NCBI GenBank assembly: GCA_003020985.1
Contig: PXRM01000028.1
Location: forward strand, 1-64,000
DNA from: Halobacteriales archaeon QS_4_70_19
GTDB lineage: Archaea; Halobacteriota; Halobacteria; Halobacteriales; Haloarculaceae
Reading direction: 5' to 3'
Length of the DNA: 64,000 nt
Shown here: positions 9,719 through 16,776 of the stretch, one piece after another
Layout of the letters: each line of letters begins with the position of its first letter
How positions within the stretch are numbered: position 1 is the stretch's first letter
The notes under the pieces: generated by a model
Seen by the model: the letters and a program-made list of their open reading frames with translations, nothing else
Databases searched by the model: none
Told to the model about the DNA's origin: nothing
Made by a program: the position numbers and the translations under genes

Positions 9719-9889
9719 TCAGTTACCCCCACGAGGGGTGCGTATCCGTACCTCGGACTCGGCATCGTAACCGACGAACGACTCGATATTCAACGTTTCG
9801 CCGGCTGTCGGCTTCACCCCACCTGTGAACGGGTGGGCTTTCGCCTCGCTGCCGCTGCAAGCATTCGCCGTCTGGTGGAACTCGCTTAA
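9719..9889 (-). pseudogene. Possible C-terminal remnant of tnpB
   Basis: An open frame of 56 codons ends with TGA at 9719-9721 and starts right after an in-frame TAG. It contains SEFHQTANAC and AHPFTGGVKPT, resembling the variable tails of haloarchaeal TnpB proteins. The RuvC and zinc-ribbon parts are missing. Assignment rests on position before the omega-like hairpins and on a recalled tail style, so it is tentative. Confidence 0.35.
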
Positions 9890-9920
9890 CTAAACACGAC
9901 TCGGAGTGGGGGCATAATCA

Positions 9921-9928
9921 TTATATTG
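9921..9928 (+). promoter_or_regulatory. TATA box of the metallo-beta-lactamase gene
   Basis: TTATATTG is centred about 29 nt before the ATG at 9953, the normal spacing for a leaderless haloarchaeal transcript. This supports 9953 over the upstream in-frame ATG at 9926, which overlaps the box. Confidence 0.5.
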
Positions 9929-9952
9929 TGTGGGAGTGTATCACATGGCAAC

Positions 9953-10750
9953 ATGGTCCAAGCAACAGTACATCCGCTCGATAGAGGTCGGCTCCAGCTG
10001 GACGGGAACTTCGCCTTCGAGGGCGATGCCCTCGGGATGTACGATAGCCCGGATGCCGACAACCGGATGCTCGATTTCGTGGTGTACAACCTGCTGATCG
10101 ACCACCCGGAGGCGACGATTCTCGTCGACTCGGGCAGCCACCCGGAGGCCGGGGAGGGATACTGGCCCGAGCACGTCTACCAGCTGTTCGCCCACTACGA
10201 CGCCGACGAGCGGACCCTCCCGGTGGCCCTCGAGGAGAAAGGCTACGCCGTCGAGGACATCGACGCCGTCATCCAGACTCACCTCCACTTGGACCACGCC
10301 GGCGGCCTGCGCCATTTCGAGGGGACGGACGTCCCGGTGTACGTCCACGAGACGGAGTTGAAAACCGCCTTCTATGGCGCGAAGGTAGCCGGCGACCCCG
10401 CCTACGTCGAGGCAGACTTTGACCGTGACCTCAACTGGGAGCCGGTCGCGCTCCAGCAGCGCTCCCCGTGGACGGACCTCACGCTGCATCACTTCCCCGG
10501 GCACACGCCGGGGCTGATGGGGCTGTCCATCGACCTCGCCGATAGCGGGACGCTGCTGTTCACCTCCGACCAGTGTCTTCAGGAGGAGAACTACCAGGGC
10601 GAGCCGATGGGCGCGGTGCTGCTGGACCAGCGCGCCCAGTGGCGTGACAGCCTTCAGCGCATCCACGACTTCGTCGATCGGACCGACGCCGCCGTCTACA
10701 CTGGTCACGACCTCGAACAGTTCGGAGGCATGCCCGACGCCTGGACGTGA
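9953..10750 (+). CDS. Metallo-beta-lactamase fold hydrolase, AHL-lactonase-like
   Basis: From the ATG at 9953 the protein has 265 residues. The zinc motif HLHLDHAGG (about residues 110-118) and the later HHFPGHTPG and YTGHD are the ordered metal ligands of the metallo-beta-lactamase superfamily. Layout and length resemble N-acyl-homoserine lactonases (AiiA/AttM type), but family members act on many esters and lactones, so the substrate is open. An acyl-CoA dehydrogenase follows 66 bp downstream on the same strand, which could mean a shared catabolic role. Confidence 0.82.
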   Translation: MVQATVHPLDRGRLQLDGNFAFEGDALGMYDSPDADNRMLDFVVYNLLIDHPEATILVDSGSHPEAGEGYWPEHVYQLFAHYDADERTLPVALEEKGYAVEDIDAVIQTHLHLDHAGGLRHFEGTDVPVYVHETELKTAFYGAKVAGDPAYVEADFDRDLNWEPVALQQRSPWTDLTLHHFPGHTPGLMGLSIDLADSGTLLFTSDQCLQEENYQGEPMGAVLLDQRAQWRDSLQRIHDFVDRTDAAVYTGHDLEQFGGMPDAWT

Positions 10751-10816
10751 CCAACCGACACTTGAGAACCGACCCGACCGCCACACCATCTACACCCCCC
10801 ACGACATCGACTCATC

Positions 10817-12199
10817 ATGACTGACCAACAGTATCCGGAGATGTTCAGCGTCGAACAGAAGTACGGCGCCTGGCTTGACGACGAAGAGCGCGAGCAGGTG
10901 CGTGAGGTGAAGGAGTTCGTCGAAGCGGAGATGATTCCGCGGCGCAATGACTACGAGGGTGGCTGGCACAAGGACGCCGACCGCGCACACGAGGCGATTG
11001 CCGAGGCCTACCTCGGGTTAACCGAACTGGGCGTCCAGCGGGCACCGATTCCCGAGAGTGCCGGCGGGCTCGGGCTCTCGAACCAGGCAGTCAACGCGAT
11101 GAAAGAGGAGATATCCCGCTCGGACTCGGGTATCACGACTGCGCTCGGGAAGATCCACTGGATGGCCGGCATCCTCGGGCAGGCCCGTAACGAACGCTTG
11201 ATGGAGAGATTCATTCCGGAAGTGACCGGAGATAGCCCGAAAACGGCGACCATCCTCATCACGGAGGAACACGGCGGGGCCAACATCGAGGACGGCACTC
11301 AGCAGAGTCGCCCGATCAAAGTGACCGCCCGAAAGGAAGGCGACGAGTACGTTATCAACGGCCAGAAAAAGTGGGGCGGCGCTGGCGGTCCCCCGGAGGT
11401 GTTTGACACCGTCTTCGACGATCATCTGGGATACTTCGTCATCACGAACATGGCCCCCGAGAAGGGTGAGGAGGGAATGGCCATCTTCCACGTCCCACCC
11501 GACGCTGACGGGCTGCAGTTCTCCGAGCCGATCCAGAAGGCCGGCCACGCCTATACGGACCGTAACATCAAGTACACGTTCGATGACGTTCGGGTTCCCG
11601 AGGCGTTCCGCGTCGATGACCCCGACCGGCCGATGCAGGCGGCCCACATCACCCACGGCGCCATCATGGCCGGCGGGAAACTCGCCAGCGCAGCGACGCT
11701 ACTGGGCTCGGCTCACGCCGCTATGGAAATCGCGATGGACTGGACCGCCGACCGGACGATCAAGGGCAAGCCGGTTCGTGAACGGCCGATGTTCGCCAAC
11801 AAGTTCGGCGAGCTCGCCCGCGACATTGAGGGTGCCCGCACCTACTACATGACCGTCGGGGGGATGATCCACGACCGTGAGGCCCACGGCGCGCTGTACG
11901 AGCGGCCGCTGGTCGGGCGGGCCGGCGCCGCCCGGTCGATGGCCGCCGACGTGACCACCGACGCCTTCGATACGGCGTTCCAGCTAATGGGGTCAGCCGG
12001 CTTCGCCTACGAGGCCGACCTCGACAAGCTGAAACGCGACACCAAAATCGTCCAGCTGTGGCTCGGTGGCTCCCAGCGCGACCGGCTGGACATGGCGCGG
12101 GCCTACCATGACCACGGCTGGGAGGCCCCCGAGGAGTTCAGCTGGCATTACGAGAGTGAGGAGGCAGCCACAGAGGGTGAGGTCACCAGCGACGACTAG
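10817..12199 (+). CDS. Acyl-CoA dehydrogenase family protein
   Basis: This 460-residue flavoprotein has the N-terminal helical domain, the FAD/substrate beta domain (TEEHGGANIEDG, then YVINGQKKWGGAGG) and the C-terminal helical domain (QLMGSAGFAYEADLDKLKRD), where acyl-CoA dehydrogenases carry FAD-contact residues. It should oxidise an acyl-CoA to the 2,3-enoyl-CoA in fatty acid or branched-chain breakdown. The chain is longer than the usual 380-400 residues and has an acidic tail. The substrate cannot be told. It may be cotranscribed with the preceding hydrolase. Confidence 0.88.
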   Translation: MTDQQYPEMFSVEQKYGAWLDDEEREQVREVKEFVEAEMIPRRNDYEGGWHKDADRAHEAIAEAYLGLTELGVQRAPIPESAGGLGLSNQAVNAMKEEISRSDSGITTALGKIHWMAGILGQARNERLMERFIPEVTGDSPKTATILITEEHGGANIEDGTQQSRPIKVTARKEGDEYVINGQKKWGGAGGPPEVFDTVFDDHLGYFVITNMAPEKGEEGMAIFHVPPDADGLQFSEPIQKAGHAYTDRNIKYTFDDVRVPEAFRVDDPDRPMQAAHITHGAIMAGGKLASAATLLGSAHAAMEIAMDWTADRTIKGKPVRERPMFANKFGELARDIEGARTYYMTVGGMIHDREAHGALYERPLVGRAGAARSMAADVTTDAFDTAFQLMGSAGFAYEADLDKLKRDTKIVQLWLGGSQRDRLDMARAYHDHGWEAPEEFSWHYESEEAATEGEVTSDD

Positions 12200-12229
12200 C
12201 CCGAGTGGAGTGAGTCTACCCTGACGTTC

Positions 12230-12580
12230 TCAGGCATCACCGGGGGTGCGACCGTCGCCGCCGGCCGGGGCTATCGGCGTCTCGAATATCAACGTTTCTT
12301 CGCCCGTCTCGCCGTCCACGTCGAGCAGCGCGCCGCGCACCGTGGGCTCGGCGCTGTGGTAGCGCAGGAGGGCCTTCAGCCGGTCGCCACCGGGGGTCCA
12401 CGGCCCGTAGCCGTGGTACGCGCGGATCAGAACCTCGCCGTCCTCCCACGTCTTGATCTCGATGGAGATGGGTCGCTCAAGGTGGGTGGCCGCGAGGCCG
12501 CGGACGTAGCGGTACGCGGCCGCGATGCGGTCGGACTGGGGCGTGCTGCTGGTGGCTGGTGCTGGAGGGTCGTGGCTCAT
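12230..12580 (-). CDS. Uncharacterised 116-residue protein
   Basis: I do not recognise this family. The protein begins MSHDPPAPATSSTPQSDRIA, then has a helix-like stretch (YRYVRGLAATHLERP) and strand-like segments (ISIEIKTWEDGEVLIRAYHG; GALLDVDGETGEETLIF). It ends with a Gly/Asp-rich tail and has no membrane segment. Codon use is typical of the genome, so it is probably expressed. It stands convergent to the acyl-CoA dehydrogenase and next to a zone of broken small genes beside tRNA-Ala. Confidence 0.55.
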   Translation of the reverse strand: MSHDPPAPATSSTPQSDRIAAAYRYVRGLAATHLERPISIEIKTWEDGEVLIRAYHGYGPWTPGGDRLKALLRYHSAEPTVRGALLDVDGETGEETLIFETPIAPAGGDGRTPGDA

Positions 12581-12619
12581 CGTGAGAACCGTTCCGGGCG
12601 TGCCTACCCGGTGGGGCTA

Positions 12620-12736
12620 CTCAAAAGTGTCGGCGCTGAGCTAGTCCACTTCGTCGAGTCCATCGAGGATTTCGAGGATATCTCCAATATCGGTCCAGAG
12701 CGGGCGGCGGCGCTGCGGGACCGGCTCGGAGGGTAG
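12620..12736 (+). pseudogene. Orphan helix-hairpin-helix tail fragment
   Basis: A plus-strand frame ending at TAG 12734-12736 reads LKSVGAELVHFVESI, then DISNIGPERAAALRDRLGG. The latter is a clear helix-hairpin-helix motif of the kind that ends DNA-binding or repair proteins. Third positions are mostly G/C in this frame, as in real genes here. No matching upstream body or promoter is visible, so it looks like the surviving 3' end of a lost gene. Confidence 0.4.
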
Positions 12737-12919
12737 CTTCCAACCGAGTGCTAAGTCAGATTCCCGACCCCTTCGTTGCAAGGGCATCGGTGGTGCCCGA
12801 TGATCTTGGCTACGAGGAGTTTGGTCTGTCCGGACCTGGGGATACAGCGTCAGTCGGACGATGTCGGTCGACAGCTGCTCGGCGAGTTCGGCGTCGACCT
12901 CGGGGCTCGTCGCCGCCAT
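12641..12919 (-). pseudogene. Small ORF, intact head only; probably truncated
   Basis: The ORF starts MAATSPEVDAELAEQLSTDI with its ATG overlapping the preceding stop (TGATG at 12917-12921). The first 30 or so codons have genome-typical G/C third positions. After about 12830 codon use turns poor (ACA, CAA, ACT, CCT, CGT), and the frame then runs antisense through the HhH fragment to 12641. I read it as a gene whose 3' part was lost and which now reads into unrelated DNA. Function unknown. Confidence 0.35.
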
Positions 12920-12996
12920 CAGGCGTCACCTCCGTCGTCGCTGGCCGGCTCGGGGTCGCCATGTTTGGAGTCGCACCGCTGCTGCTCGGCGCTCAT
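12919..12996 (-). CDS. 25-residue mini-protein in chained ORFs
   Basis: ATG at 12996 overlaps the stop of the upstream zinc-finger ORF (ATGA), and its TGA overlaps the next start. The product is 25 residues, begins MSAEQQRCDSKHGDPEP and ends in Asp/Gly. The double overlap suggests coupled translation in a small operon. It has one Cys and one His and no recognisable domain. Confidence 0.35.
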   Translation of the reverse strand: MSAEQQRCDSKHGDPEPASDDGGDA

Positions 12997-13121
12997 GGCG
13001 AGCACTCCACCTCCTCACCGATGGCGTAGCACTCCTGGCCGTCCTCCTCGATGAAGCTCCCGCACTGGTCGCAGACCGGGAGGCCGAGCCGGTCGGGGTC
13101 GAAGCGAGCGGATTCAGACAC
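12993..13121 (-). CDS. 42-residue zinc-finger micro-protein
   Basis: From a GTG at 13121 the ORF encodes 42 residues, with CDQCG followed 11 residues after its second Cys by EC, and a final ECSP; the four cysteines could bind one zinc. Tiny zinc-finger proteins are frequent in haloarchaea and in their proviruses. Its stop overlaps the next ATG. It is the first of three chained mini-ORFs running away from tRNA-Ala. An upstream in-frame GTG would add three residues. Confidence 0.5.
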   Translation of the reverse strand: MSESARFDPDRLGLPVCDQCGSFIEEDGQECYAIGEEVECSP

Positions 13122-13140
13122 CGCGACCACCTCGGGTGGT

Positions 13141-13162
13141 AGAACCTCGTGAGCGAGGCTCT
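13141..13162 (-). terminator. Hairpin just downstream of tRNA-Ala
   Basis: AGAACCTCG and CGAGGCTCT form a nine-pair stem (one G-T) around the loop TGAG. It begins 16 bases beyond the tRNA 3' end on the minus strand and may end or protect the tRNA precursor. The run of T expected of a classic archaeal terminator is absent, so the role is uncertain. Confidence 0.35.
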
Positions 13163-13177
13163 ACTGTATTAGATCGA

Positions 13178-13249
13178 TGGACTCGCCGGGATTTGAACCC
13201 GGGGCCTCTCCCATGCCAAGGGAGTGATCTACCGCTGATCTACGAGCCC
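13178..13249 (-). tRNA. tRNA-Ala (anticodon GGC)
   Basis: The minus strand folds as a full cloverleaf of 72 bases: acceptor GGGCTCG with CGAGTCC (one G-T pair), a D arm, anticodon stem CTCCC/GGGAG with loop TTGGCAT (GGC), and T arm CCGGG-TTCAAAT-CCCGG with discriminator A. No intron and no encoded CCA are seen. The 3' end faces a zone of mini-ORFs and gene fragments, the typical side for element integration. Confidence 0.95.
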
Positions 13250-13537
13250 TCGCAGTCCACTCTGAGTCCAGCCGCGGCCATAAACCCATCGTCATGCCGT
13301 TGTGGGTGGCCCGGCGTGGCACGGGCGGAAGGAAACCGTTTAGTCGACGGACGGGTCAGTGCGGATGGGAACAGCACAGCCGCATATCCGACCTGCCGCC
13401 CTGTTGGGCGGCTTGGGAGTGCGGCGGTGCCGGCCGACAGCGGCGCTGCGCCGCACCGGCCACAGCATCGCAGCCCCCGCGGGCAGGGCGACCAGCCACG
13501 GGGGCACGCGGCTCGTGCGGTTCCAATTCGATAGACT

Positions 13538-14002
13538 ATGGCACGAATGCACCCCCGCCGTCGCGGCTCGTCCGGATCGGACAAGCCCGCGGCCGACGAA
13601 CCGCCGGAGTGGAGCGACGTGGACGCCGACGCCGTCGAGGAGCGCGTCGTCGAACTCGCGGAGCAGGGACACGAGCCGTCCCAGATCGGGATGAAGCTGC
13701 GTGACGAGGGCGTCCAGGGGACACCGGTCCCCGACATCAAACTCGCCACGGGCAAGAAGGTCACCGAGATCCTCGAGGAGCACGACGCCGCCCCCGAGAT
13801 CCCGGAGGACCTCTACAACCTGCTCAAGCGCGCCGTGCGCCTCCGCGAGCACATGGACGAGCACCCCGGCGACGCACAGAACAAGCGTGCGCTCCAGAAC
13901 ACGGAGTCGAAGATCCGCCGTCTGGTCAACTACTACCGCGGCGACGAGATCGACGGGGAGTTCACGTACACCGCCGAGCGCGCCCGGGAGCTCACCGAGT
14001 AA
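13538..14002 (+). CDS. rps15: 30S ribosomal protein S15 (uS15)
   Basis: This 154-residue protein begins MARMHPRRRGSSGSDKP. It has the archaeal/eukaryal N-terminal extension (EPSQIGMKLRDEGVQGTPV) and the S15 core (LLKRAVRLREHMDEHPGD; ESKIRRLVNYY). It binds 16S rRNA early in 30S assembly. It leads a cluster with a DHH protein, pcc1 and rps3ae, an order common in archaea. The next gene starts 27 bp downstream. Confidence 0.96.
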   Translation: MARMHPRRRGSSGSDKPAADEPPEWSDVDADAVEERVVELAEQGHEPSQIGMKLRDEGVQGTPVPDIKLATGKKVTEILEEHDAAPEIPEDLYNLLKRAVRLREHMDEHPGDAQNKRALQNTESKIRRLVNYYRGDEIDGEFTYTAERARELTE

Positions 14003-14029
14003 CCCGGTCCAGTCCCCCCGAACCCACAC

Positions 14030-15208
14030 ATGGCCGCCGCCGACCCATCCGACGCGACCGCGCCCGGTGCGAGCGTCGCCGCCGCCTGTCACGACGCCGG
14101 CCTCGTCCGGCTCGTGGCGACGAGCGACGGCGGCGCCCTGGCCGCGACGGGCGTCCTCGCGCGGGCACTCGCGGCGGCCGGAGTCCCGTTCCAGGCCTCC
14201 GTGCGGCCGCTCCCGGGCGACGCGCTCGGGAGCGGGACGGACGCGGACGTGACGGTGACGGTCGGCGCGAGCGGTGGTGACGCCGCACTGGCCGACCGAC
14301 CCGTCAGTCCGGCGGCCTACGCGGCCGCCCGGGAGCTGGCACCCGACGCCGCCGACCCGACGCTCGCGCTCGCGGGCGTCCTCGCGGCCGGTGCCGCGCC
14401 GGGCGACGACCCGACCACGCTCGCCGAGGACGCTGCCACAGCGGACGTCATCCGCGAGGACGCCCGTGCCGCCGGCTGTGAACGCCGACCCGGCGTGGGC
14501 GTCCCGACGGCCGACCTCGCCGACGGGCTGGCACACACCACGTTCGCGCACGCGCCCGATTCGGGCGACGCGGACGCCTACCGTGCTGCCCTCGCCGAGC
14601 GCGACCTGCCGACGGAGTGGACGACCGAGACGCCCGAGGACGCCGGCCGGCGGCTGGCCTCGCTCCTCGCGTTCGACGCTATCCGGTCCGGCGGGGCACC
14701 ACCCCGTGCGGCCGACGCGGTCGAGCGCGCACTCCGGCCACACGCCGGTGGGCGCTGCCCGTTCGCGACGGTCGAGGGGTACGCCGACGTGCTCGCCGCG
14801 ACGGCGCGTCGCGACCCGGGGACGGGCGTGGCGCTCGCGCTGGGGCACGACGCCCGCGACGCCGCGCTCGACGCGTGGCGCGACCACGCGGTCGCTGTCC
14901 ATCGTGCCGTCGGGGCAGCCGAAACCAGTCGCTACGACGGGCTGCTGGCGGTCCTCACACGGACGGGGCCCGTCGAGACCGTCGCCCGCCTGGTGCGTGA
15001 CTTCCGCTCGCCCGAACCCGCCGTCCTCGTCATCGGTGACGGCGAGGCCGCGGCCGCGGGCGACGGCGTGAACGTCGGTGGCGCGCTGCGGACGGCCGCA
15101 GCGGCCGCGGACGGGACGAGCCACACGCGCGGCGACACGGCGTACGCACGGCTGGACACGAGCGACCCCGCGGGATGCATCGACGCGTTCCGGGAGGGGC
15201 TGGCATGA
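14030..15208 (+). CDS. DHH/RecJ-like phosphoesterase homologue, apparently lacking catalytic motifs
   Basis: The 392-residue protein is very rich in Ala and Asp. Position between rps15 and pcc1 matches the archaeal RecJ-like gene commonly found there. The N-terminal nucleotide-fold stretch VRLVATSDGGALAATGVLAR aligns with the place where active DHH enzymes have H-x-D-x-D-G, but the His and first Asp are absent. No D-H-H triplet appears in the following strand. The C-terminal part (VARLVRDFRSPEPAVLVIGD; GGALRTAAAA) resembles a DHHA1 substrate-binding domain. It may be a non-catalytic partner, as known for Cdc45-like relatives. Its TGA overlaps the pcc1 start (ATGA). Confidence 0.7.
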   Translation: MAAADPSDATAPGASVAAACHDAGLVRLVATSDGGALAATGVLARALAAAGVPFQASVRPLPGDALGSGTDADVTVTVGASGGDAALADRPVSPAAYAAARELAPDAADPTLALAGVLAAGAAPGDDPTTLAEDAATADVIREDARAAGCERRPGVGVPTADLADGLAHTTFAHAPDSGDADAYRAALAERDLPTEWTTETPEDAGRRLASLLAFDAIRSGGAPPRAADAVERALRPHAGGRCPFATVEGYADVLAATARRDPGTGVALALGHDARDAALDAWRDHAVAVHRAVGAAETSRYDGLLAVLTRTGPVETVARLVRDFRSPEPAVLVIGDGEAAAAGDGVNVGGALRTAAAAADGTSHTRGDTAYARLDTSDPAGCIDAFREGLA

Positions 15209-15579
15209 GCCGGAAGCGTGCCACCCTCCGGACGCGGCACGACGCCCCCGCGGTCGTCGCCCGAGCGGTCCGGCCGGACGACACGGACGCGATGGAGACG
15301 ACGGTGGCGGAGGGTGCGCCCGGGGAGCGACCCGGGGCGGACGGCTCCGCCGGCGGCCACGTCATCACGCGCATCGAGCGCCCGACGACCGGCGGCCTGC
15401 GGTCGACCGTCGACGACTACGTGGTCAACCTCCGGGTGGCCGAGCGGGTCGCGGCAACGGCTCGCGGCGAGCCCGCAACGGCCGTGGACGACGGGGACGA
15501 CGCGACGGCGGACGGGACGACAGCATCGCCCGGCACGAACGACAGCGACATCACGACAGACGACACACACGATACATGA
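15205..15579 (+). CDS. pcc1: KEOPS complex subunit Pcc1
   Basis: The 124-residue ORF begins at an ATG overlapping the preceding stop. The core (HVITRIERPTTGGLRSTVDDYVVNLRVAERVA) matches the small alpha/beta Pcc1 fold, and location directly before rps3ae is the usual archaeal one. KEOPS makes the t6A modification at position 37 of ANN-decoding tRNAs; Pcc1 forms dimers holding Kae1. The last 40 residues are a low-complexity Asp/Thr/Gly tail. The stop overlaps the rps3ae ATG (ATGA). Confidence 0.85.
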   Translation: MSRKRATLRTRHDAPAVVARAVRPDDTDAMETTVAEGAPGERPGADGSAGGHVITRIERPTTGGLRSTVDDYVVNLRVAERVAATARGEPATAVDDGDDATADGTTASPGTNDSDITTDDTHDT

Positions 15580-16211
15580 GCGAACGAAGCGTCAATCGAC
15601 GGAAACAGGAGAAACGGTGGTACACCGTGCTCGCGCCGGAGCAGTTCGACCGGCAGGAGCTCGGCCGCACCCCCGCGAACGAACCCGAACAGCTCTACGA
15701 CCGCACCATCGAGACGACCCTCGGTGAGCTGGAGAACGACGCCAGCGAGAACAACACGAAGCTGACGTTCCGGATCAACGACGTCGGCTCGGACTCCGCG
15801 TACACGGAGTTCATCCGGCACGAACTCACCCGGGACTACCTGCGCTCGCTGGTCCGGCGTGGCTCCTCGAAGGTCGCCGCCTACGAGACCGTCCTGACGA
15901 CGGACGACTACCGCGTCCAGATCCAGCCGGTCGCGTTCACGACCAAGAAGGCCGACCACTCCCAGGAGAAGGCCATCCGCCGAACGATGATCGACCTGAC
16001 CCGGGAGGCGGCCGGGGACCGGACCTTCGAGGAACTGGTCGACGCTGTCGTCAACGGCCAGCTCTCCTCGGCCATCTACGCCGAGGCCAAGACCATCTAC
16101 CCGCTCCGCCGGGTCGAGGTCCAGAAGATGACCCTCGAGGCGCGGCCCGAGGAGGTCGCCGAGGAGGAGGAGACCGCCGTCGACGTCGAGGACGACGAGG
16201 TCGAGGTCTGA
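15576..16211 (+). CDS. rps3ae: 30S ribosomal protein S3Ae (eS1)
   Basis: This 211-residue protein begins MSERSVNRRKQEKRWYTVLA. It has S3Ae-typical LTRDYLRSLVRRGSSKV and YPLRRVEVQKM, and a long acidic tail typical of halophiles. It is a small-subunit protein near the mRNA exit in archaea and eukaryotes. It ends the coupled cluster rps15-DHH-pcc1-rps3ae. Confidence 0.96.
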   Translation: MSERSVNRRKQEKRWYTVLAPEQFDRQELGRTPANEPEQLYDRTIETTLGELENDASENNTKLTFRINDVGSDSAYTEFIRHELTRDYLRSLVRRGSSKVAAYETVLTTDDYRVQIQPVAFTTKKADHSQEKAIRRTMIDLTREAAGDRTFEELVDAVVNGQLSSAIYAEAKTIYPLRRVEVQKMTLEARPEEVAEEEETAVDVEDDEVEV

Positions 16212-16274
16212 CGCCACGCTTTCTTCGTCTTCTCGCCACCCGGGGAGCAACGGCCACCCGCACCCCGGCCGCGA

Positions 16275-16688
16275 CTACCCGGTGACGACGATGGTCCCCT
16301 TCATGCCGGCTGCCTCGTGCGGGATGCAGTAGTACCCGTACTCGCCGGGCGTCTCGAAGGTGTGTGTGTACGTCTCGCCGGGCTGGACGTTCCCGCGCTG
16401 GGGCCAGTCGCCGACGGCCCCGGACTGGGATTCCGCACCCCCCGACGCGAAGTAGTCGGCGCTCTCGGGGAGCTGGCTCTCGTAGGCCGTGACGCTGTGG
16501 CCCCGGCTGCCGACGTTCCCCCAGACCACCGTGTCGCCGACCGCGACCTCGTACTCGACCGGCTCGAAGGCGTTGTGGACCATCCCCACGTCGTACGCCT
16601 CGTCCGAGAGGGCCGTACTGGACCCACAGCCCGCGAGTCCGACCGCGGCTGCCGCGCCCGCCGTCGCGAGGAACGCCCGTCGCTTCAT
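16275..16688 (-). CDS. Halocyanin-like blue copper lipoprotein
   Basis: The 137-residue protein begins MKRRAFLATAGAAAAVGLAG, a Tat signal with lipobox LAGC, so the mature protein should be anchored outside the membrane. The cupredoxin domain carries the type 1 copper ligands: His in SRGHSV, then Cys, His and Met in YYCIPHEAAGMKG. It should carry single electrons between membrane redox complexes. It is transcribed divergently from the TctA-like permease. Confidence 0.9.
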   Translation of the reverse strand: MKRRAFLATAGAAAAVGLAGCGSSTALSDEAYDVGMVHNAFEPVEYEVAVGDTVVWGNVGSRGHSVTAYESQLPESADYFASGGAESQSGAVGDWPQRGNVQPGETYTHTFETPGEYGYYCIPHEAAGMKGTIVVTG

Positions 16689-16743
16689 CACCCCGACTTG
16701 GCCACGGACGCGCTTAGGCGGCGCGGTTCGCCCCGGCCGAGAG

Positions 16744-16751
16744 TTCAAGTA
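16744..16751 (+). promoter_or_regulatory. TATA box before the TctA-like permease
   Basis: TTCAAGTA is centred about 29 nt before the GTG at 16777. It supports that GTG as a leaderless start, although the frame stays open far upstream. Confidence 0.45.
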
Positions 16752-16776
16752 CGGGGACGGGACCAGACGGCCTACC

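Larger units (their letters stand above)
9587..9889 (-). mobile_element. Relic of an IS200/IS605 (IS1341-type) element, 3' end
   Basis: On the minus strand the segment ends with CCCACGGCTAAAGCCGTGGG followed by AGGATGTCA (9587-9615). I recognise this as the conserved right end of haloarchaeal tnpB-only elements. Upstream lie further hairpins, and before them a short open frame that resembles a tnpB tail. No transposase or complete tnpB is present, so this is a remnant. Confidence 0.6.
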
